A stretch of 64,000 nt of DNA from Microbacterium elymi (GCF_021582895.2 NZ_CP091139.2:2356001-2420000), one strand, 5' to 3'; shown: positions 51,516 to 62,895, counted from the first letter of the stretch. Made by a program: numbers and translations. Notes: generated by a model from the sequence alone, not told the origin.

Positions 51516-51896
51516 TCACCGGATGTGCGCCCCATTGCCGACCGCGTAGGCCTCGCGGAGCCACTCCGCGAACCGGTGATCGAGTTGATCCGCGGATTCG
51601 ATCCGGAAATAGTGGACGAACAGCCGGTTCGAGAAGGGGGCGGAAGACGAGATGCGCGCATCGCTGACCACGCGCTGCAGATCGAAGTAGCCGCGCAGTC
51701 CCGATTGCACCGGGTGCGCGCCGGCGAATCCGCGTCGCTTCCCCTTCAGCGTGATCGTCGACTTGCTCACCGCATAGGTGAACGGCCCGACGGCCTCGAC
51801 CATCTCGATGAACCGGTGATAGAGCGCGATCGCGAAATCAGGCTTGTCCGCGAGATGGCGAGCGACCGTCCACTCGGCGTCAGCAGCATCCGTCAT
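51516..51896 (-). CDS. DUF5655 domain protein
   Basis: A 126-residue single-domain protein: TVARHLADKPDFAIALYHRF, then TYAVSKSTITLKGKRRGFAG and LRGYFDLQRVVSDARISSSA. This pattern matches the DUF5655 family, whose function is not known. It starts at ATG 51896 and may be cotranscribed with the winged-helix gene about 50 bases on. The frame is intact. Confidence 0.7.
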   Translation of the reverse strand: MTDAADAEWTVARHLADKPDFAIALYHRFIEMVEAVGPFTYAVSKSTITLKGKRRGFAGAHPVQSGLRGYFDLQRVVSDARISSSAPFSNRLFVHYFRIESADQLDHRFAEWLREAYAVGNGAHIR

Positions 51897-52062
51897 CCCC
51901 CCACTGTGGCAGACGTCGAAACCCGCGCACCCGCGACGACACGCCTGTCCCCGTAGAATCGACGGGTCGCCGCAGCGTCCGAGAGGCCTCTCGCGCCGCA
52001 CGACGTCTCCCGCCGCCGAAAGGACTGCCGCGCGGCCGTCGCGGCTGCCGGCGCACTCGCTG

Positions 52063-53583
52063 ATGCCCGTCGCCCCCTCCGCTCCCGCGTCGACCGCCTT
52101 CCGCCTGCCGAACGGCCAGGTGCCGATGCGGGCCGTGCTGCGGCATCCGCGTCTGCTGACGACCGAAGTGCTCGCCGGCATGGTGACCACGCTCGCGCTC
52201 ATCCCCGAGGTGATCTCGTTCTCGCTCATCTCGGGCGTCGGCCCGGATGTCGCGCTGATCTCGTCGGTGGTGCTGGCCATCGTGATGTCGTTCGTCGGCG
52301 GACGGCCCGCGATGGTCTCGGCCGCGGCCGGTTCGGTCGCGCTCGTGCTCGCACCGCTGGTGCAGGCGCACGGCACCGCGTACGTGCTGCCGGCCGTGCT
52401 GCTGACGGGGCTCATCCAGATCGTGTTCGGGGCGGCGGGACTCGCGCGGCTCGTGCGGTACATCCCGCGATCCGTGATGATCGGCTTCGTCAACGCGCTC
52501 GGAGTGCTCATCTTCGTCGCGCAGGTGCAGCACGTGATCGACGTGCCGTGGCAGGTGTATCCGCTGTTCGTCGTGACGATCCTGATCGTCGTGCTGCTGC
52601 CGCGCCTCACGCGGGCGATCCCGGCGCCGCTCGCGGCGATCGTGCTGGTGACGGCGGCAGCGATCGTGTTCGGCATGAACGTCCCGACCGTCGGGGACGA
52701 GGGCTCGGTGAGCGGGGGACTGCCCGGGCTCACCCCGTGGACGGTGCCGTTCGATCTCGAGACCCTGCGAATCGTCGCGCCGACCGCGTTCGCCGCCCCG
52801 ATGGTCGGCCTGCTGGAGAGCCTTTTGACCGCGAAGGTCGTGGACGAGATCACCGACAGCCGCTCGGGCAAGGGCCGCGAGTCGTGGGGACTGGGCATCG
52901 CGAACATCCTGGCGGGGGTGTGGGGCGGTGTCGCCGGCTGCGCGATGATCGGCCAGACCGTCGTGAACGTGCAGCTCGGGCGGGCGCGCACCCGTATCTC
53001 GACGCTCGTGGCGGGGCTGTTCCTGCTGCTGCCAGTCGCCGTGCTCTCGCCGGTGATGGCGGCCATCCCGATGGCGGCGCTGGCCGCGGTGATGATGGTG
53101 GTCGCCGTGCGCACCGTGGACTGGCACAGCATCCGTCCGTCGACACTGAGACGGATGCCGCTGCCCGAGACGATCGTCATGCTGGTGACCGTGGCGGTCG
53201 TCGTGGCCACGAACAACCTGGCCACCGGAGTCGGCGTCGGCGTTCTTCTGGCACTCGTCTTCTTCGCGCGGCGCATCGCGCACGTCGTGCGAGTGTCGCG
53301 GAGCGTGTCGGCGGACGGCGGGGTGGCCCACTACCGCGTGCTCGGGCCGCTCTTCTTCGCCTCGAGCAACGACCTGGTCGATCAGTTCTCGTACGTGGAT
53401 GACCCGGCCCGCGTCGTGATCGACCTCAGCCGCTCCCACGTCTGGGATGCCTCCAGCGTCGCCGCGCTCGATGCAATCGAGACGAAGTACGCGGCCCACG
53501 GCGCCACGGTGGAGCTGACCGGCCTCAATCCGCACAGTCGGATGTTCCATGGCCGGCTGACCGGGTCTCTGGGCGGGTCCTAG
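52063..53583 (+). CDS. SulP-family anion transporter with STAS domain
   Basis: A 506-residue membrane protein. It opens LLTTEVLAGMVTTLALIPEV and has the SulP consensus region PTAFAAPMVGLLESLLTAKV and GVAGCAMIGQTVVNVQLGRA. About ten to twelve transmembrane segments end near residue 400, followed by a C-terminal STAS domain (VVIDLSRSHVWDASSVAALD). Members carry sulfate, bicarbonate or dicarboxylates; the substrate cannot be told. Start ATG 52063 has no strong ribosome site; an upstream start is possible. The frame is intact. Confidence 0.88.
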   Translation: MPVAPSAPASTAFRLPNGQVPMRAVLRHPRLLTTEVLAGMVTTLALIPEVISFSLISGVGPDVALISSVVLAIVMSFVGGRPAMVSAAAGSVALVLAPLVQAHGTAYVLPAVLLTGLIQIVFGAAGLARLVRYIPRSVMIGFVNALGVLIFVAQVQHVIDVPWQVYPLFVVTILIVVLLPRLTRAIPAPLAAIVLVTAAAIVFGMNVPTVGDEGSVSGGLPGLTPWTVPFDLETLRIVAPTAFAAPMVGLLESLLTAKVVDEITDSRSGKGRESWGLGIANILAGVWGGVAGCAMIGQTVVNVQLGRARTRISTLVAGLFLLLPVAVLSPVMAAIPMAALAAVMMVVAVRTVDWHSIRPSTLRRMPLPETIVMLVTVAVVVATNNLATGVGVGVLLALVFFARRIAHVVRVSRSVSADGGVAHYRVLGPLFFASSNDLVDQFSYVDDPARVVIDLSRSHVWDASSVAALDAIETKYAAHGATVELTGLNPHSRMFHGRLTGSLGGS

Positions 53584-53626
53584 GTCTGTCGTACCGCCCC
53601 GGCGCGATTCCCGCTTTACTGGATCC

Positions 53627-54856
53627 ATGCCACTTGAGGCCGACTTCGCTCCCGACGACGACGGACTGCACGAGGCGCTGCGCCTGCTGACAGAGGCGAA
53701 GCGGATGCCGGGGACACCGCACGGCGATCCCGAGGCCGCTCTTCCGCTGCCGGAGAGCTGGCCGGACGAGGGCGTCGGAGGCCGCGCGGCGCTCGCCGCG
53801 CTCGCCGCACCCGCGCTCGCGCAAGCCCACCCGGTTCGACCACCCGGGTTTCTTCGCCCATATGGACCCGCCGACGCCGTGGATGTCGTGGGCGGCCGCG
53901 CAGTGGGCCGCGGCGATGAATCAGAACCTGCTGCATCCCGACAGCGCCCCGGCGGCACGCCGGCTCGAGCGGCTCGCCGTGGACTGGCTCGCCCCGGCCT
54001 TCGGAATGGACGGCGGGCATCTCGTCCCGGGCTCGACGGTGGCCAACCTCACCGCGCTCTGGGCGGCGCGCGATCTCACCGGCGCGCGGCGGGTGATCGC
54101 GTCATCCGCGTCGCACCTCAGCGTCGCGAAGGCTGCGCACATCCTCGGCCTGGAGTATGTGGCCGTGCCCGTCGACGCGGGGGAGCGGATGCGGGTCGGC
54201 CTGCTGCCGGGCGACCTCGGCGACGCGATCGTCGTGCTCACCGCAGGCACCACGATCGCCGGCGCCGTCGATCCGCTGGACGCGGCATCCGGTGCTGCCT
54301 GGCGGCATGTCGACGCGGCCTGGGCGGGGCCGCTGCGGCTGTCGTCGCACGCCGACGTGCTCGACGGGATCGACCGCGCCGACTCGGTCGCGGTCTCGGC
54401 GCACAAGTGGCTGTACCAGCCGAAGGAGAGCGCGCTGGTGCTGTTCGCCGACGCCGCGCGCGCCCACGACGCGATCAGCAGCGGGGCGCGTACCTCGCCG
54501 CCCCCAACGTCGGCCTGCTGGGCTCGCACGGTGCCACCGCGCTCCCGCTGCTGGCGACGCTGCTCGCTTGGGGGCGCGACGGTCTGCGCGCCCGCGTCGA
54601 CGCCGACATGGCGCTCGCGCAGCGGCTCGCCGAACGAGTGGTGTCCGAGCCGGCGCTCGAGCTGTTCGCCCCGCCCGAGACCGGGGTGGTGGTGTGGCGG
54701 CCGCGGGGCGTCGATGTCGCGGCCGTGCGCGATCGGATGACGGATGCCTGGGTCAGCACGGTGACCATCGGCGACGTGACGTGGCTGCGATCTGTCGCGG
54801 TCAATCCGCTCGCCGACCCCGATCGGGTCGTCGACGCGGTGCTCGCGGCGCGCTGA
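53627..54856 (+). CDS. PLP-dependent decarboxylase, group II (two frameshifts)
   Basis: A 409-residue enzyme of the glutamate/aromatic-amino-acid/diaminobutyrate decarboxylase family. HPGFFAHMDPPTPWMSW opens the conserved part, GSTVANLTALWAAR follows, and the PLP lysine lies in VSAHKWLYQPKES. It is shorter than usual members (about 450-480), mostly at the N-terminus. One A is added near 53821 (GCGCAAGCCC) and one G is lost near 54485 in a G-run after AGCAGC. Substrate unknown. Start ATG 53627. Confidence 0.83.
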   Translation: MPLEADFAPDDDGLHEALRLLTEAKRMPGTPHGDPEAALPLPESWPDEGVGGRAALAALAAPALAQAHPVRPPGFLRPYGPADAVDVVGGRAVGRGDESEPAASRQRPGGTPARAARRGLARPGLRNGRRASRPGLDGGQPHRALGGARSHRRAAGDRVIRVAPQRREGCAHPRPGVCGRARRRGGADAGRPAAGRPRRRDRRAHRRHHDRRRRRSAGRGIRCCLAACRRGLGGAAAAVVARRRARRDRPRRLGRGLGAQVAVPAEGERAGAVRRRRARPRRDQQRGAYLAAPNVGLLGSHGATALPLLATLLAWGRDGLRARVDADMALAQRLAERVVSEPALELFAPPETGVVVWRPRGVDVAAVRDRMTDAWVSTVTIGDVTWLRSVAVNPLADPDRVVDAVLAAR

Positions 54857-55116
54857 TCCGCGACGACGGCGCTCGCTCCGCGGCGACGCAAGCGGCGGCA
54901 CGCGGCGTCGGCTCCAGTGCGGCTTTCATGACGGGCCTCCGCCTCGGCGACAGTCGAGGGACGGGGTGGCGCGGCCTGATCACTGTCATCGGTAGACGCC
55001 CCGGTGCTCGCCGCGCGCCCGATCAGATTCTGATTGACACCCGTCGAGCAGATGTGTAGCGTACCCAGCAGGTAGTATACCGACTGCATACAATCTGTTC
55101 GGAGCAAGGAGGCCCC
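54857..55116. promoter_or_regulatory. 260-base intergenic region before the Liv-type operon
   Basis: No gene is seen. It becomes AT-richer from about 55020 to the operon start. GTATAC (55075-55080) and GCATAC (55086-55091) form a near-palindrome, GTATAC-N5-GCATAC, of the sort bound by GntR-family regulators. An AAGGAGG ribosome site lies at 55106-55112. No GntR gene is present in the window, so the assignment is tentative. Confidence 0.45.
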
Positions 55117-56341
55117 GTGAAAATTACATCTACGCTGCGCCGCTCGGCGTTCGCAGGCGACGGCGTTCATCACAGCGATCGCACTCGCGGGCTGCGCGCC
55201 GGCCAGCGCAGACGGCGATTCTGGAAGCGCAGGCGGCGCCACATCGGGTGACACGCTCAAGATCGGCTACATCGCCGCACTCACCGGCGGATCTGCGACG
55301 TTGGGCATTCCCGCCCAGCATGGGATCGAGCTGGCCATCAAGAAGATCAACGACAGCGGTGAGCTCGACCGAAAGCTTGAGCTCGTGGCGGTCGACGATG
55401 CGGCGGACGCCACGAAGTCGGCCTCGGCAACCCAGAAGATGGTGGATGAGCAGGACGTTGTCGCGGTTCTCGGCGGTCCGAACTCGGGAACTGTGCTCGC
55501 CAACAACCCGATCATCACTGGCGCGGGAGTCGTCGAACTGATCACCGTCGCTCAGGCGGACAACCTCATCGATCCCGACAGCGCTGGCTACGATCTCACC
55601 TACCAGGTCACCGAGAACAACACGTACAACGTCGGTGCCACGGTCCAGTTCTTCCTTGATGCCAACTACAAGAAGATCTGCGCAGTCGCCGACACAACCG
55701 AGTACGGTCAGAGCGGCATCGCCTCGATCCGCACGGTGTTCGGTGACAACGGGCTGAAGGTCGCCAAGGTCGTGACCCACGAGGTCAACGCCACGGACCT
55801 GACCCCGCAAGTGCTGAGCCTGCGCGACGCGAAGTGTGATGCGATCTACTTGTACGACTACGGTCAGGATGCCGCGGTCTTCATGAAGACCGTCCACCAG
55901 ATCGGCTGGAACGTCGATGTGATCGGCGGACGGGCGCTCAACCAGGCAGCGTTCCTCTCCATCGCAGGGTCGGCCGGCGATGGCCTCATCTTCCCAAGCG
56001 TCATCGACCTCGACAAGCAGAGCGCGAAGGACTTCATCTCGGCCTATACCGCTGTGTATGGGGATGATGACCCGGCTCAGACTTTCTCTGCTCTCGGGTA
56101 TGACAGCGTTCTGATGCTCGCCAAGGCGCTCAAGGCGAGTGACTACAAGGGTGGGAAGCCGCTCGCCGAGGCTCTCAACGCGCTCACCCTCGACGACGGG
56201 GCGACTGGTCGTGAGGGCTCCACGCTGAGCTTCACCCCGGGCGATCATCGTGCGCCGAGCGATGATTACCAGACGTTCTGGACCATCAAGGACGGCAAGT
56301 ACGCCATGTACAGCAACACCGTTCCGTCCACGCGGCCGTAG
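55117..56341 (+). CDS. Branched-chain-type substrate-binding lipoprotein (one frameshift)
   Basis: A 407-residue receptor of the LivJ/amide family. The signal peptide ends in lipobox LAGC (about residues 23-26) after removing an extra G near 55151 (TTCGCAGGCGAC, from GCAGCGAC). The mature part has LKIGYIAALTGGSATLGIPA, VAVLGGPNSGTVLANNP and QTFSALGYDSVLMLAKAL. Start GTG 55117 follows AAGGAGG. It is the receptor of the importer encoded by the next four genes. Ligand unknown; the enzymes after it suggest an organic or aromatic acid (inference). Confidence 0.88.
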
Positions 56342-56360
56342 CGCGCAGAGGGCGACCACA

Positions 56361-57235
56361 ATGACTACGTTCCTGCAGCTCGCCGTGAGCGGCGTTGCGC
56401 TCGGCAGCATCTATGGGCTGATCGCGCTCGGGTTCCTGGTGATCTACCATGCCACCGGCCTGGTGAACTTCGCCCAGGGCAGCTGCTAATGGCCGGCGCG
56501 ATGACCACCTACCTGGTGCTGATGCGCCTGGGGCTGGGATATCCGCTCGCGATCCTCGGCGTCATCGTGGTCGCCCTCATCCTCGCACTGCTCTTCCGGT
56601 ACGGGCTGCACCGGCCCATGGTCCAGCGCGGGGCTCCCACCACGAACATGGTCGTGGCCACGATCGCTTTCGGTCTCGTGCTGACGGCCGCCGCGGAACT
56701 GGGTATCGGCAACACCAAGTACGGCGTCGACCCGATCATCCCCGGGCCGCCGATCATCATCGGCGGCATCTCCATCCAGACTCAGTCCTTGCTGATCGTG
56801 GTGGTGTCCTGGGTGCTCGTTGCGGCGATCTGGTTCTTCTTCACGAAGACGCTCACCGGTGTCTCGCTGCGTGCGGTCGGACTTAACCGGAACGCCGCGG
56901 CGGTGAGTGGCGTGCGGGTCTCCCGCCTGATCACCCTCGCGTTCATCCTCAGCGTCATCGTCACGGCGGTAGGCGGCATGCTGGTCGCGCCGCTGATCGG
57001 CGCCGGCCCGGACATGGGAACGACGATCGCGGTGAAGGGATTCGCCGCTGCTGTGCTCGGCGGGATGGCGAGCGTCTATCGCGGCATGGTCGCGGGCGTT
57101 GTGATCGGCCTCATCGAGATGCTGTCCTCGTACTACGTCAGCAGTTCATGGGCCCCGGTCATCGCTTACGCCATCCTCTTCTTCGCACTGGTCCTCATGC
57201 CGGCGCGCGTCCGTCAGAGCGGGGCACACGCATGA
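56361..57235 (+). CDS. livH: Branched-chain-type ABC permease, LivH (one frameshift)
   Basis: A 291-residue membrane subunit. The N-terminus FLQLAVSGVALGSIYGLIAL and YHATGLVNFAQG are LivH signatures. One base is lost near 56483 (CAGGGCAGCTGC, expected GGCGAGCTGC), introducing a stop at once; the true frame goes on LLMAGAMTTYLVLMRLG. The later block TLTGVSLRAVGLNRNAAAVS is also typical. The stop overlaps livM (ATGA). Confidence 0.88.
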
Positions 57236-58251
57236 CGACGACGACCCTGCGCACACAGGGCGAACTGCCCCGCGCTCCCCAGCACGGTTCGTCGCGGGGG
57301 TTGTTCTGGGCCGAGCTGATCGGCAGCGTCATCGTGCCTCGCTGCCCGCGGTCATCCCGAGCGCGTACCAGATGCGGCTGGTCCAGGATGTAGCAATCTG
57401 GGGGATCTTCGCGCTGGGGCTCACCCTGGTACTGGGATTCACCGGACAGATCTCGCTCGGACAGGCCGCCTTCTACGCAGTCGGCGCGTACGCCTCGGTT
57501 ATTCTGCAAACCGCTCTCGGCGTGCCGGCACCGCTCGCCTGGGTGATCGCGGTTGCACTCGGGATGGGGATCGCATACGTCATCAGCCTGCCACTGCTGC
57601 GCACCCAGGGACATTTCCTCGCGCTCGGTACCCTCGCCATCGGGCTGATCGTCGAGACGCTCCTGGTGCAGCTCGCGCCGATCACCGGTGGGCACGACGG
57701 CATCCGCATACCGGGAGCGGAATATCTGGGCGCCTGGGTGCAGCTGCGCTTTCCATACATCGTGCTTGGATGCCTGGTCGCAGCCTACTGGCTCGTCCGC
57801 AACCTCACCGAGCGCAGTGCGGGCCGGGCCTTCTTCGCCCTGCGTGACGACCCCGCCGGCGCTTGCGGCCCTCGGTATCCCCGTGGCTCGATACAAGACC
57901 TTCGTCTTCATGATCGGCGGGGGGCTGGCCGCGGCGGCCGGGGTGCTGTACGCGCACCATACGCAGGTCGTGACGCCCGATGCCTTTGGCTTCGACACCT
58001 CCATCAACGTGCTGTTGATCGTGATCATCGGTGGCATGTCCAGTCGCATCGGGGCGATCGTCGGGGCGGCGGTGATCGTCTTCCTCCCCGAGTGGCTTGA
58101 GTTCCTCCAGCAGGGCGAGAACCTCGTGTTCGGGCTCGTGGTGCTCGCGCTCCTGCTTTTCCTTCCCGGTGGGATCGTCGGCGGACTCCGTTCCGCGGTT
58201 GCACGGGTGACCCGACGGCGCCACACCGGCCGCAAGGGGGAGACGGCATGA
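57232..58251 (+). CDS. livM: Branched-chain-type ABC permease, LivM (two frameshifts)
   Basis: A 339-residue subunit. Signatures are LGLTLVLGFTGQISLGQAAF and ALGIPVARYKTFVFMIGGGL. One base is lost near 57337 (GTCATCGTGCCTCGC) and one T is added near 57854 (GGCGCTTGCGGCC). The N-terminal tail is hydrophilic. The stop overlaps livG (ATGA). The C-terminus RRRHTGRKGETA is basic, as usual on the cytoplasmic side. Confidence 0.88.
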
Positions 58252-59015
58252 GTCTTGTGATCGAGAACGTCACCAAGAAGTTCGGGGGCAACACCGCGCT
58301 GTCCGACGTCAGCTTCGAGGTCTCCGCCGGAAAGCTGACCGCACTGATCGGACCGAATGGCGCCGGCAAGACAACGATGTTCAACTGCATTGCGGGACTG
58401 CATCGGCCCACCGAGGGCACGGTCGTCCACGACAGCCGGAACATCACGGGCCTTCCGCCGGCAAAAATTCTGGATGCGGGGATCGCGCGCACGTTCCAGC
58501 TGGTCCGATCCTTTCGTGAGCTTACTGTGGTGGAGACGATCATGGTCGCCGGGCATTGGCGATCGGGCCAGGGCTTCTGGAACTCGATCTTCGCGCTGCG
58601 GTCGGTGCGCGCCAGCGATCGGCAACTAGAGGAGGAAGCGCGCGGGACACTGGCAGCCCTCGGTCTTGCGCACCTCGCCGACAAGCACGTGCACGAACTC
58701 CCATACGGGCAGCAGCGCTTGATCGAGATCGCGAAGGCGCTGATGACCGGGGCCGGCACACTCCTGCTCGATGAGCCGGCGGCCGGGTTGCACCCGGACG
58801 AGGCGCTGGCTCTGAGAGGACTGCTTGCGGCGCTGCGCGAACGCGGGACGACGATCCTGCTCGTCGAACACAACATGCCCTTCGTCCTGTCCCTCGCCGA
58901 CCATATCGTCGTGCTGGAGTTCGGCCACAAGATCGCCGAAGGTGCTCCGGAGGAGATCTCGAAGGATCAGCGGGTCATCGATTCGTATCTGGGAAAGGAG
59001 GAGGACGTTGCTTGA
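58248..59015 (+). CDS. livG: Branched-chain-type ABC ATPase, LivG
   Basis: A 255-residue intact ATPase. Walker A is GPNGAGKTT (residues 36-44) and Walker B LLLDEPAAGLHPDE; the ABC signature is degenerate (LPYGQQRLIEIAKAL, as usual for LivG). It energises import with LivF. The last codons overlap the livF start. Confidence 0.93.
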   Translation: MSLVIENVTKKFGGNTALSDVSFEVSAGKLTALIGPNGAGKTTMFNCIAGLHRPTEGTVVHDSRNITGLPPAKILDAGIARTFQLVRSFRELTVVETIMVAGHWRSGQGFWNSIFALRSVRASDRQLEEEARGTLAALGLAHLADKHVHELPYGQQRLIEIAKALMTGAGTLLLDEPAAGLHPDEALALRGLLAALRERGTTILLVEHNMPFVLSLADHIVVLEFGHKIAEGAPEEISKDQRVIDSYLGKEEDVA

Positions 59016-59789
59016 GGTGAGCGACTTGCGCGCCGGGTATGGCAGAGGCCCTGACGTCCTTCTGGACGCCGAACTTCACGTCGACGCCGGCGAGATCGTC
59101 GCGATGATCGGGCTCAACGGAGCAGGCAAATCGACGATCGCCAGGACGCTCGCCGGAGTCCTTCCGACACGCGGTGGCCGGGTGCTGTTCGACGGCGATG
59201 ACATCACCGCGCTCTCCACCGACGAACGGGCGCGCCGCGGACTGCTACTGGTGCCGGAAGGTCGCGAACTGTGCACCACCATGACAGTGGAGGAGAACCT
59301 CACGCTCGGCACCGTTCCGCTGCCCGGTCGCAGCGTCGTGCGCGCGGGCATGAGAACTTCGAGCTCGTATTCGGACTTTTCCCCATCTTGAAGGAGAAGG
59401 CGCGCCAGCCCGCCGGCAGTCTCAGCGGCGGACAGCAGCAGATGGTGGCGGTCGGGCGCGCACTGATGGGCTCGCCCCGACTGCTCATCCTGGATGAGCC
59501 GTCGCTCGGCCTCGCGCCGCTGCTGGTCCGCCAGATCTTTGAGGTCGTCGCGCGGCTGAACGCGGAAGGGCTCAGCGTACTCGTCGCTGAGCAGAACGCG
59601 GCGTTGGCGATTGCACACAGCCGGCGCGCATACCACATCGAACTCGGCCGGGTGGCGCAGACCGACGGTGCGACAGAGCGACGGTCGCTCCTTCGCGGCG
59701 GCGGACTCGGCGGCCAGGAGATCGAGATCGCGGCGCTCGAGCTTCCGGAATACCGAACGATGGGCCGCCGAGCAGTGAACACCGGCTGA
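59008..59789 (+). CDS. livF: Branched-chain-type ABC ATPase, LivF (one frameshift)
   Basis: A 260-residue ATPase. Walker A is GLNGAGKST, the ABC signature [17 protein letters not shown], and Walker [17 protein letters not shown]. One base is lost near 59352 (GCGCGCGGGCATGAG), after which the sequenced frame stops early; the true frame continues [23 protein letters not shown] 59008 is chosen as start because it follows GGAGGAGG at the right distance and matches the usual LivF beginning LLEVSDL. Confidence 0.88.
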
Positions 59790-59878
59790 CACGCGCAGCA
59801 GCGAGTCTGTTCGCCGGCGGGGACCTCCTGTCGGGGCTGCTCCAACGACCCTGAAAACAGCGATGGCAAGGAAATGCA

Positions 59879-61352
59879 ATGATCCACGCACAGATGGTGA
59901 TCGATGGCCGGGAGTCACCGGCGTCCGACGGCGAGACCACCGCCGCAATCAACCCATTCGACGGGCAGGCATGGGGGACGATCCCGACGGCCACCGTGGC
60001 CGATGTCGACGCAAGCCGTCGCGGCGGCGCGTACAGCGTTCCCCGGCTGGCGCGACACCCCGGGCATCGAGCGGGCGCGGCTTCTGCATCGCCTCGCCGA
60101 TGCCGTGGAGAAGAACGCGGACCGATTGGCCCAGTGGGAGACGACGGACAACGGCAAGGTCATTCGTGAGACGCGTCCGCAGATGAGCTTCGTCGCCCGG
60201 AACCTTCGGTTCTTCGCGGGCTACGCAGACAAGCTCTACGGCAAGACGATCCCGCTGGACAACGCGAAGATCTTCGACTACACGGTTCGGCGTCCGCGCG
60301 GTGTCTGCGCGCTGATCACCGCGTGGAACAGTCCCCTCGCGCTCCTGGCGAACAAACTGCCACCTGCCCTGGCGACCGGCAACACGGTCGTCGTCAAGCC
60401 GAGCGAGCACGCCTCGATCACGACGATCGAACTGGCTCGCCTCGCTCTCGAGGCTGGTTTCCCTCCCGGGGTCTTCAATGTCGTCACCGGGGATGGCGCC
60501 GTCGGTGACGTGCTGACCCGGCATGCCGGAATCGACATGATCAGCCTCACCGGGGGCGGCACCGTGGGGCGCCGAATTGCGGCGAACGCAGCCGAGCGGC
60601 TGATTCCGGTCAGTCTCGAACTCGGAGGCAAGTCGCCGAACATCATCTTCGCGGACGCGGATATCGATCGCGCCGTGCAGGGGGCCGTGGCAGGGATCTT
60701 CGGTGCCGCGGGGCAGACCTGTGTCGCCGGCTCCCGTCTGCTCGTTGAACGCGCGGCCTATGCAGCGGTGCGGGATGCGGTCAGCCGGCGGGCGGACGAG
60801 GTCACACTCGGTGACCCCCGGGATCCGGCGACCGAGATGGGACCGGTTGCCAACAGGCCGCAGTTCGAACGCATCCTGTCGATGATCGAGCAGGCCAAGC
60901 GCTCCGGCGCCGCGGTGACCGCCGGTGGCGGACGTGCGCGGGGCGCCAACCTCGAGGACGGCTTCTACATCCAGCCCACCGTGTTCGCGGACGTCGATCC
61001 GAGCAGCACTCTTGCTCAGGAGGAGATCTTCGGGCCTGTACTGTCGGTCATCCCGTTCGATGACGAGGCGGACGCGATCCGCATCGCCAACGGCACCGAA
61101 TACGGCCTTGCCTCTGGGGTGTGGACGCGTGACATCTCCAGGGCGTTCCGAATGATCTCGGAGTTGGAGGCGGGCGTCGTGTGGGTGAACACCTACCGGA
61201 CGTCGGCCGCTCAGGCGCCCTTCGGCGGCACCAAGCAGAGCGGCTACGGTCGCGAGCGCGGCGAGGAGGCCCTTGAGGACTACACCTACGTCAAGAACGT
61301 GATGATCGACACCTCCACCGAGGCGCGCGACCCGTTCGTGATCCGCACATGA
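59879..61352 (+). CDS. NAD(P)-dependent aldehyde dehydrogenase (one frameshift)
   Basis: A 490-residue ALDH. ALITAWNSPLALLANKLPPA forms the NAD site, VSLELGGKSPNIIF carries the catalytic Glu, and GAAGQTCVAGSRLLVE the nucleophile Cys. GGTKQSGYGRERGEEALEDY is the C-terminal motif. One A is added near 60012 (GTCGACGCAAGCCG). Start ATG 59879, 89 bases after livF. It should oxidise an aldehyde intermediate to an acid in the pathway of this operon (inference). Confidence 0.92.
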
Positions 61353-61395
61353 GCTCGCAACGACCACTCGTGACACCAGCGAAGGAGCAGACAGA

Positions 61396-62895
61396 ATGAC
61401 TGAATACCGATACGACGTGATCGTCGCAGGGGGAGGCAACGCGGCTCTGACCGCCGCACTGGCCGCGCATGATGCCGGCGCCCGTGTTCTCGTCCTCGAG
61501 GCGGCGAGTCGTGAACTGCGCGGAGGGAACAGCCGCTTCACCGGAGCGATCTTCCGTGTTGCGCACGATGGCCTCGAGTCGCTCAAGCCCATCCTCGATC
61601 CCTCGAACGAGCAATGGTATCCGCGTGTGGCGGTCGGTGCCTACACAGCCGAGGACTATCACGCCGATTGGAACCGCACGTCCGAGGGTCGACAGGATCC
61701 GGAGCTGGTGAGAATCACGATCGACCGCTCGTTCGAGACCGTGGAGTGGATGCACTCGAAGGGCGTGAAGTGGGAACTGACCGCCAACAAGCTGGTCGAC
61801 CCCGACAAGATCGACCAGAGCACGACCCTCGCCCTCGCCCCGGGCGGTGCGCTGCGTGCGCCTGCATGAAGGCATCGGGCTCGTCGATGATCTGTATGCC
61901 GCGGTCGAGGCCACCGACATCGACGTCTGGTATGACTCGCCCGCGCACGACCTGATCGCGACCGGTTCCACGGTCCACGGCATTCGTGTTCGGAAGGCCG
62001 CTGAATTCGTTGATGTCCTCGGTGCCGTGGTTCTCGGATGTGGCGGCTTCGAGGCCAACCCGGAGATGCGCCTTCGCTACCTCGGCCAGGGGTGGGACCT
62101 CGTGAAGGTGCGGGCAGCCGATACAACATGGGTCAGATGCACACGACGTCGATCGCCGCGGGCGCGCAGCCGGTCGGTCACTGGGGCGGTGCGCACGCCG
62201 TGCCGATCGACGCCTCCGCGCCGCCCGTGGGAGACCTGCGGATCACCGACAAGATGAGCCGCTATTCCTACCCGTACGCATTGCTGGTCAATCGTGAGGG
62301 AAAGCGGTTCATCGACGAGGGTGAGGACAACGTGTTCCTCACCTATGCGAAGACCGGCTGGGCGGTGCGGGCCGAGCCGGGCGGCATCGCCTACCAGATC
62401 TTCGACCAGAAGACCGCGCATCTGCTCGAACCGCGATACTCGACCGGCACCCCCGTGGTCGCCGACACGCTCGACGAGTTGGCCGACAAGCTGGCGATCA
62501 AGAAGAAGGCCTTCCTGCGCACCGTTGCGGACTTCAACGCAGCGGTCTCGCCCGATGCTGAGGACCGGGCCGACCCGTTCACGCTCGACGGCGTCGCGGC
62601 AGAGCCGGAGGGCCAGCCAGCCAAGTCCAACTGGGCGCGCACCATCGAGGATGGTCCGTTCGTGTGCTATCCGGTGATGTGCGGCATCACGTTCACATAC
62701 GGCGGGATCAAGATCGACGCTCAGGCGCGCGTGGTCACTCAGGAGAACGTGCCCATGAGCGGGCTGTACGCCACCGGAGAGATCACCGGCGGATTCTTCT
62801 ACCACAACTATGGAGCCGGGGCCGGCCTCGTGCGGGGTGCCGTGTTCGGCCGTATCGCGGGGACCAACGCCGCGGCGGAAGCGAGGAACGCATGA
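61396..62895 (+). CDS. FAD-dependent tricarballylate/fumarate-reductase-type dehydrogenase (two frameshifts)
   Basis: A 499-residue flavoprotein of the fumarate reductase/KstD/TcuA family. The N-terminal dinucleotide motif is YDVIVAGGGNAALTAALAA; LGCGGFEANPEMR and the C-terminal GLYATGEITGGFFYHNYGAG bind FAD and substrate. It is closest in layout to TcuA (tricarballylate dehydrogenase; family recognition, not tested). A C is added near 61862 (GTGCGCCTGCATG) and a G is lost near 62118 (GTGCGGGCAGCC, expected KVRGSRYN text). It ends with a four-base overlap with the next gene. Confidence 0.85.

Noticed and set aside
51880..53958. Long His/Arg/Asp-rich antisense frame opposite the SulP gene
   Set aside because: Composition is the mirror of hydrophobic transmembrane codons; it has no start context and no recognisable domain.
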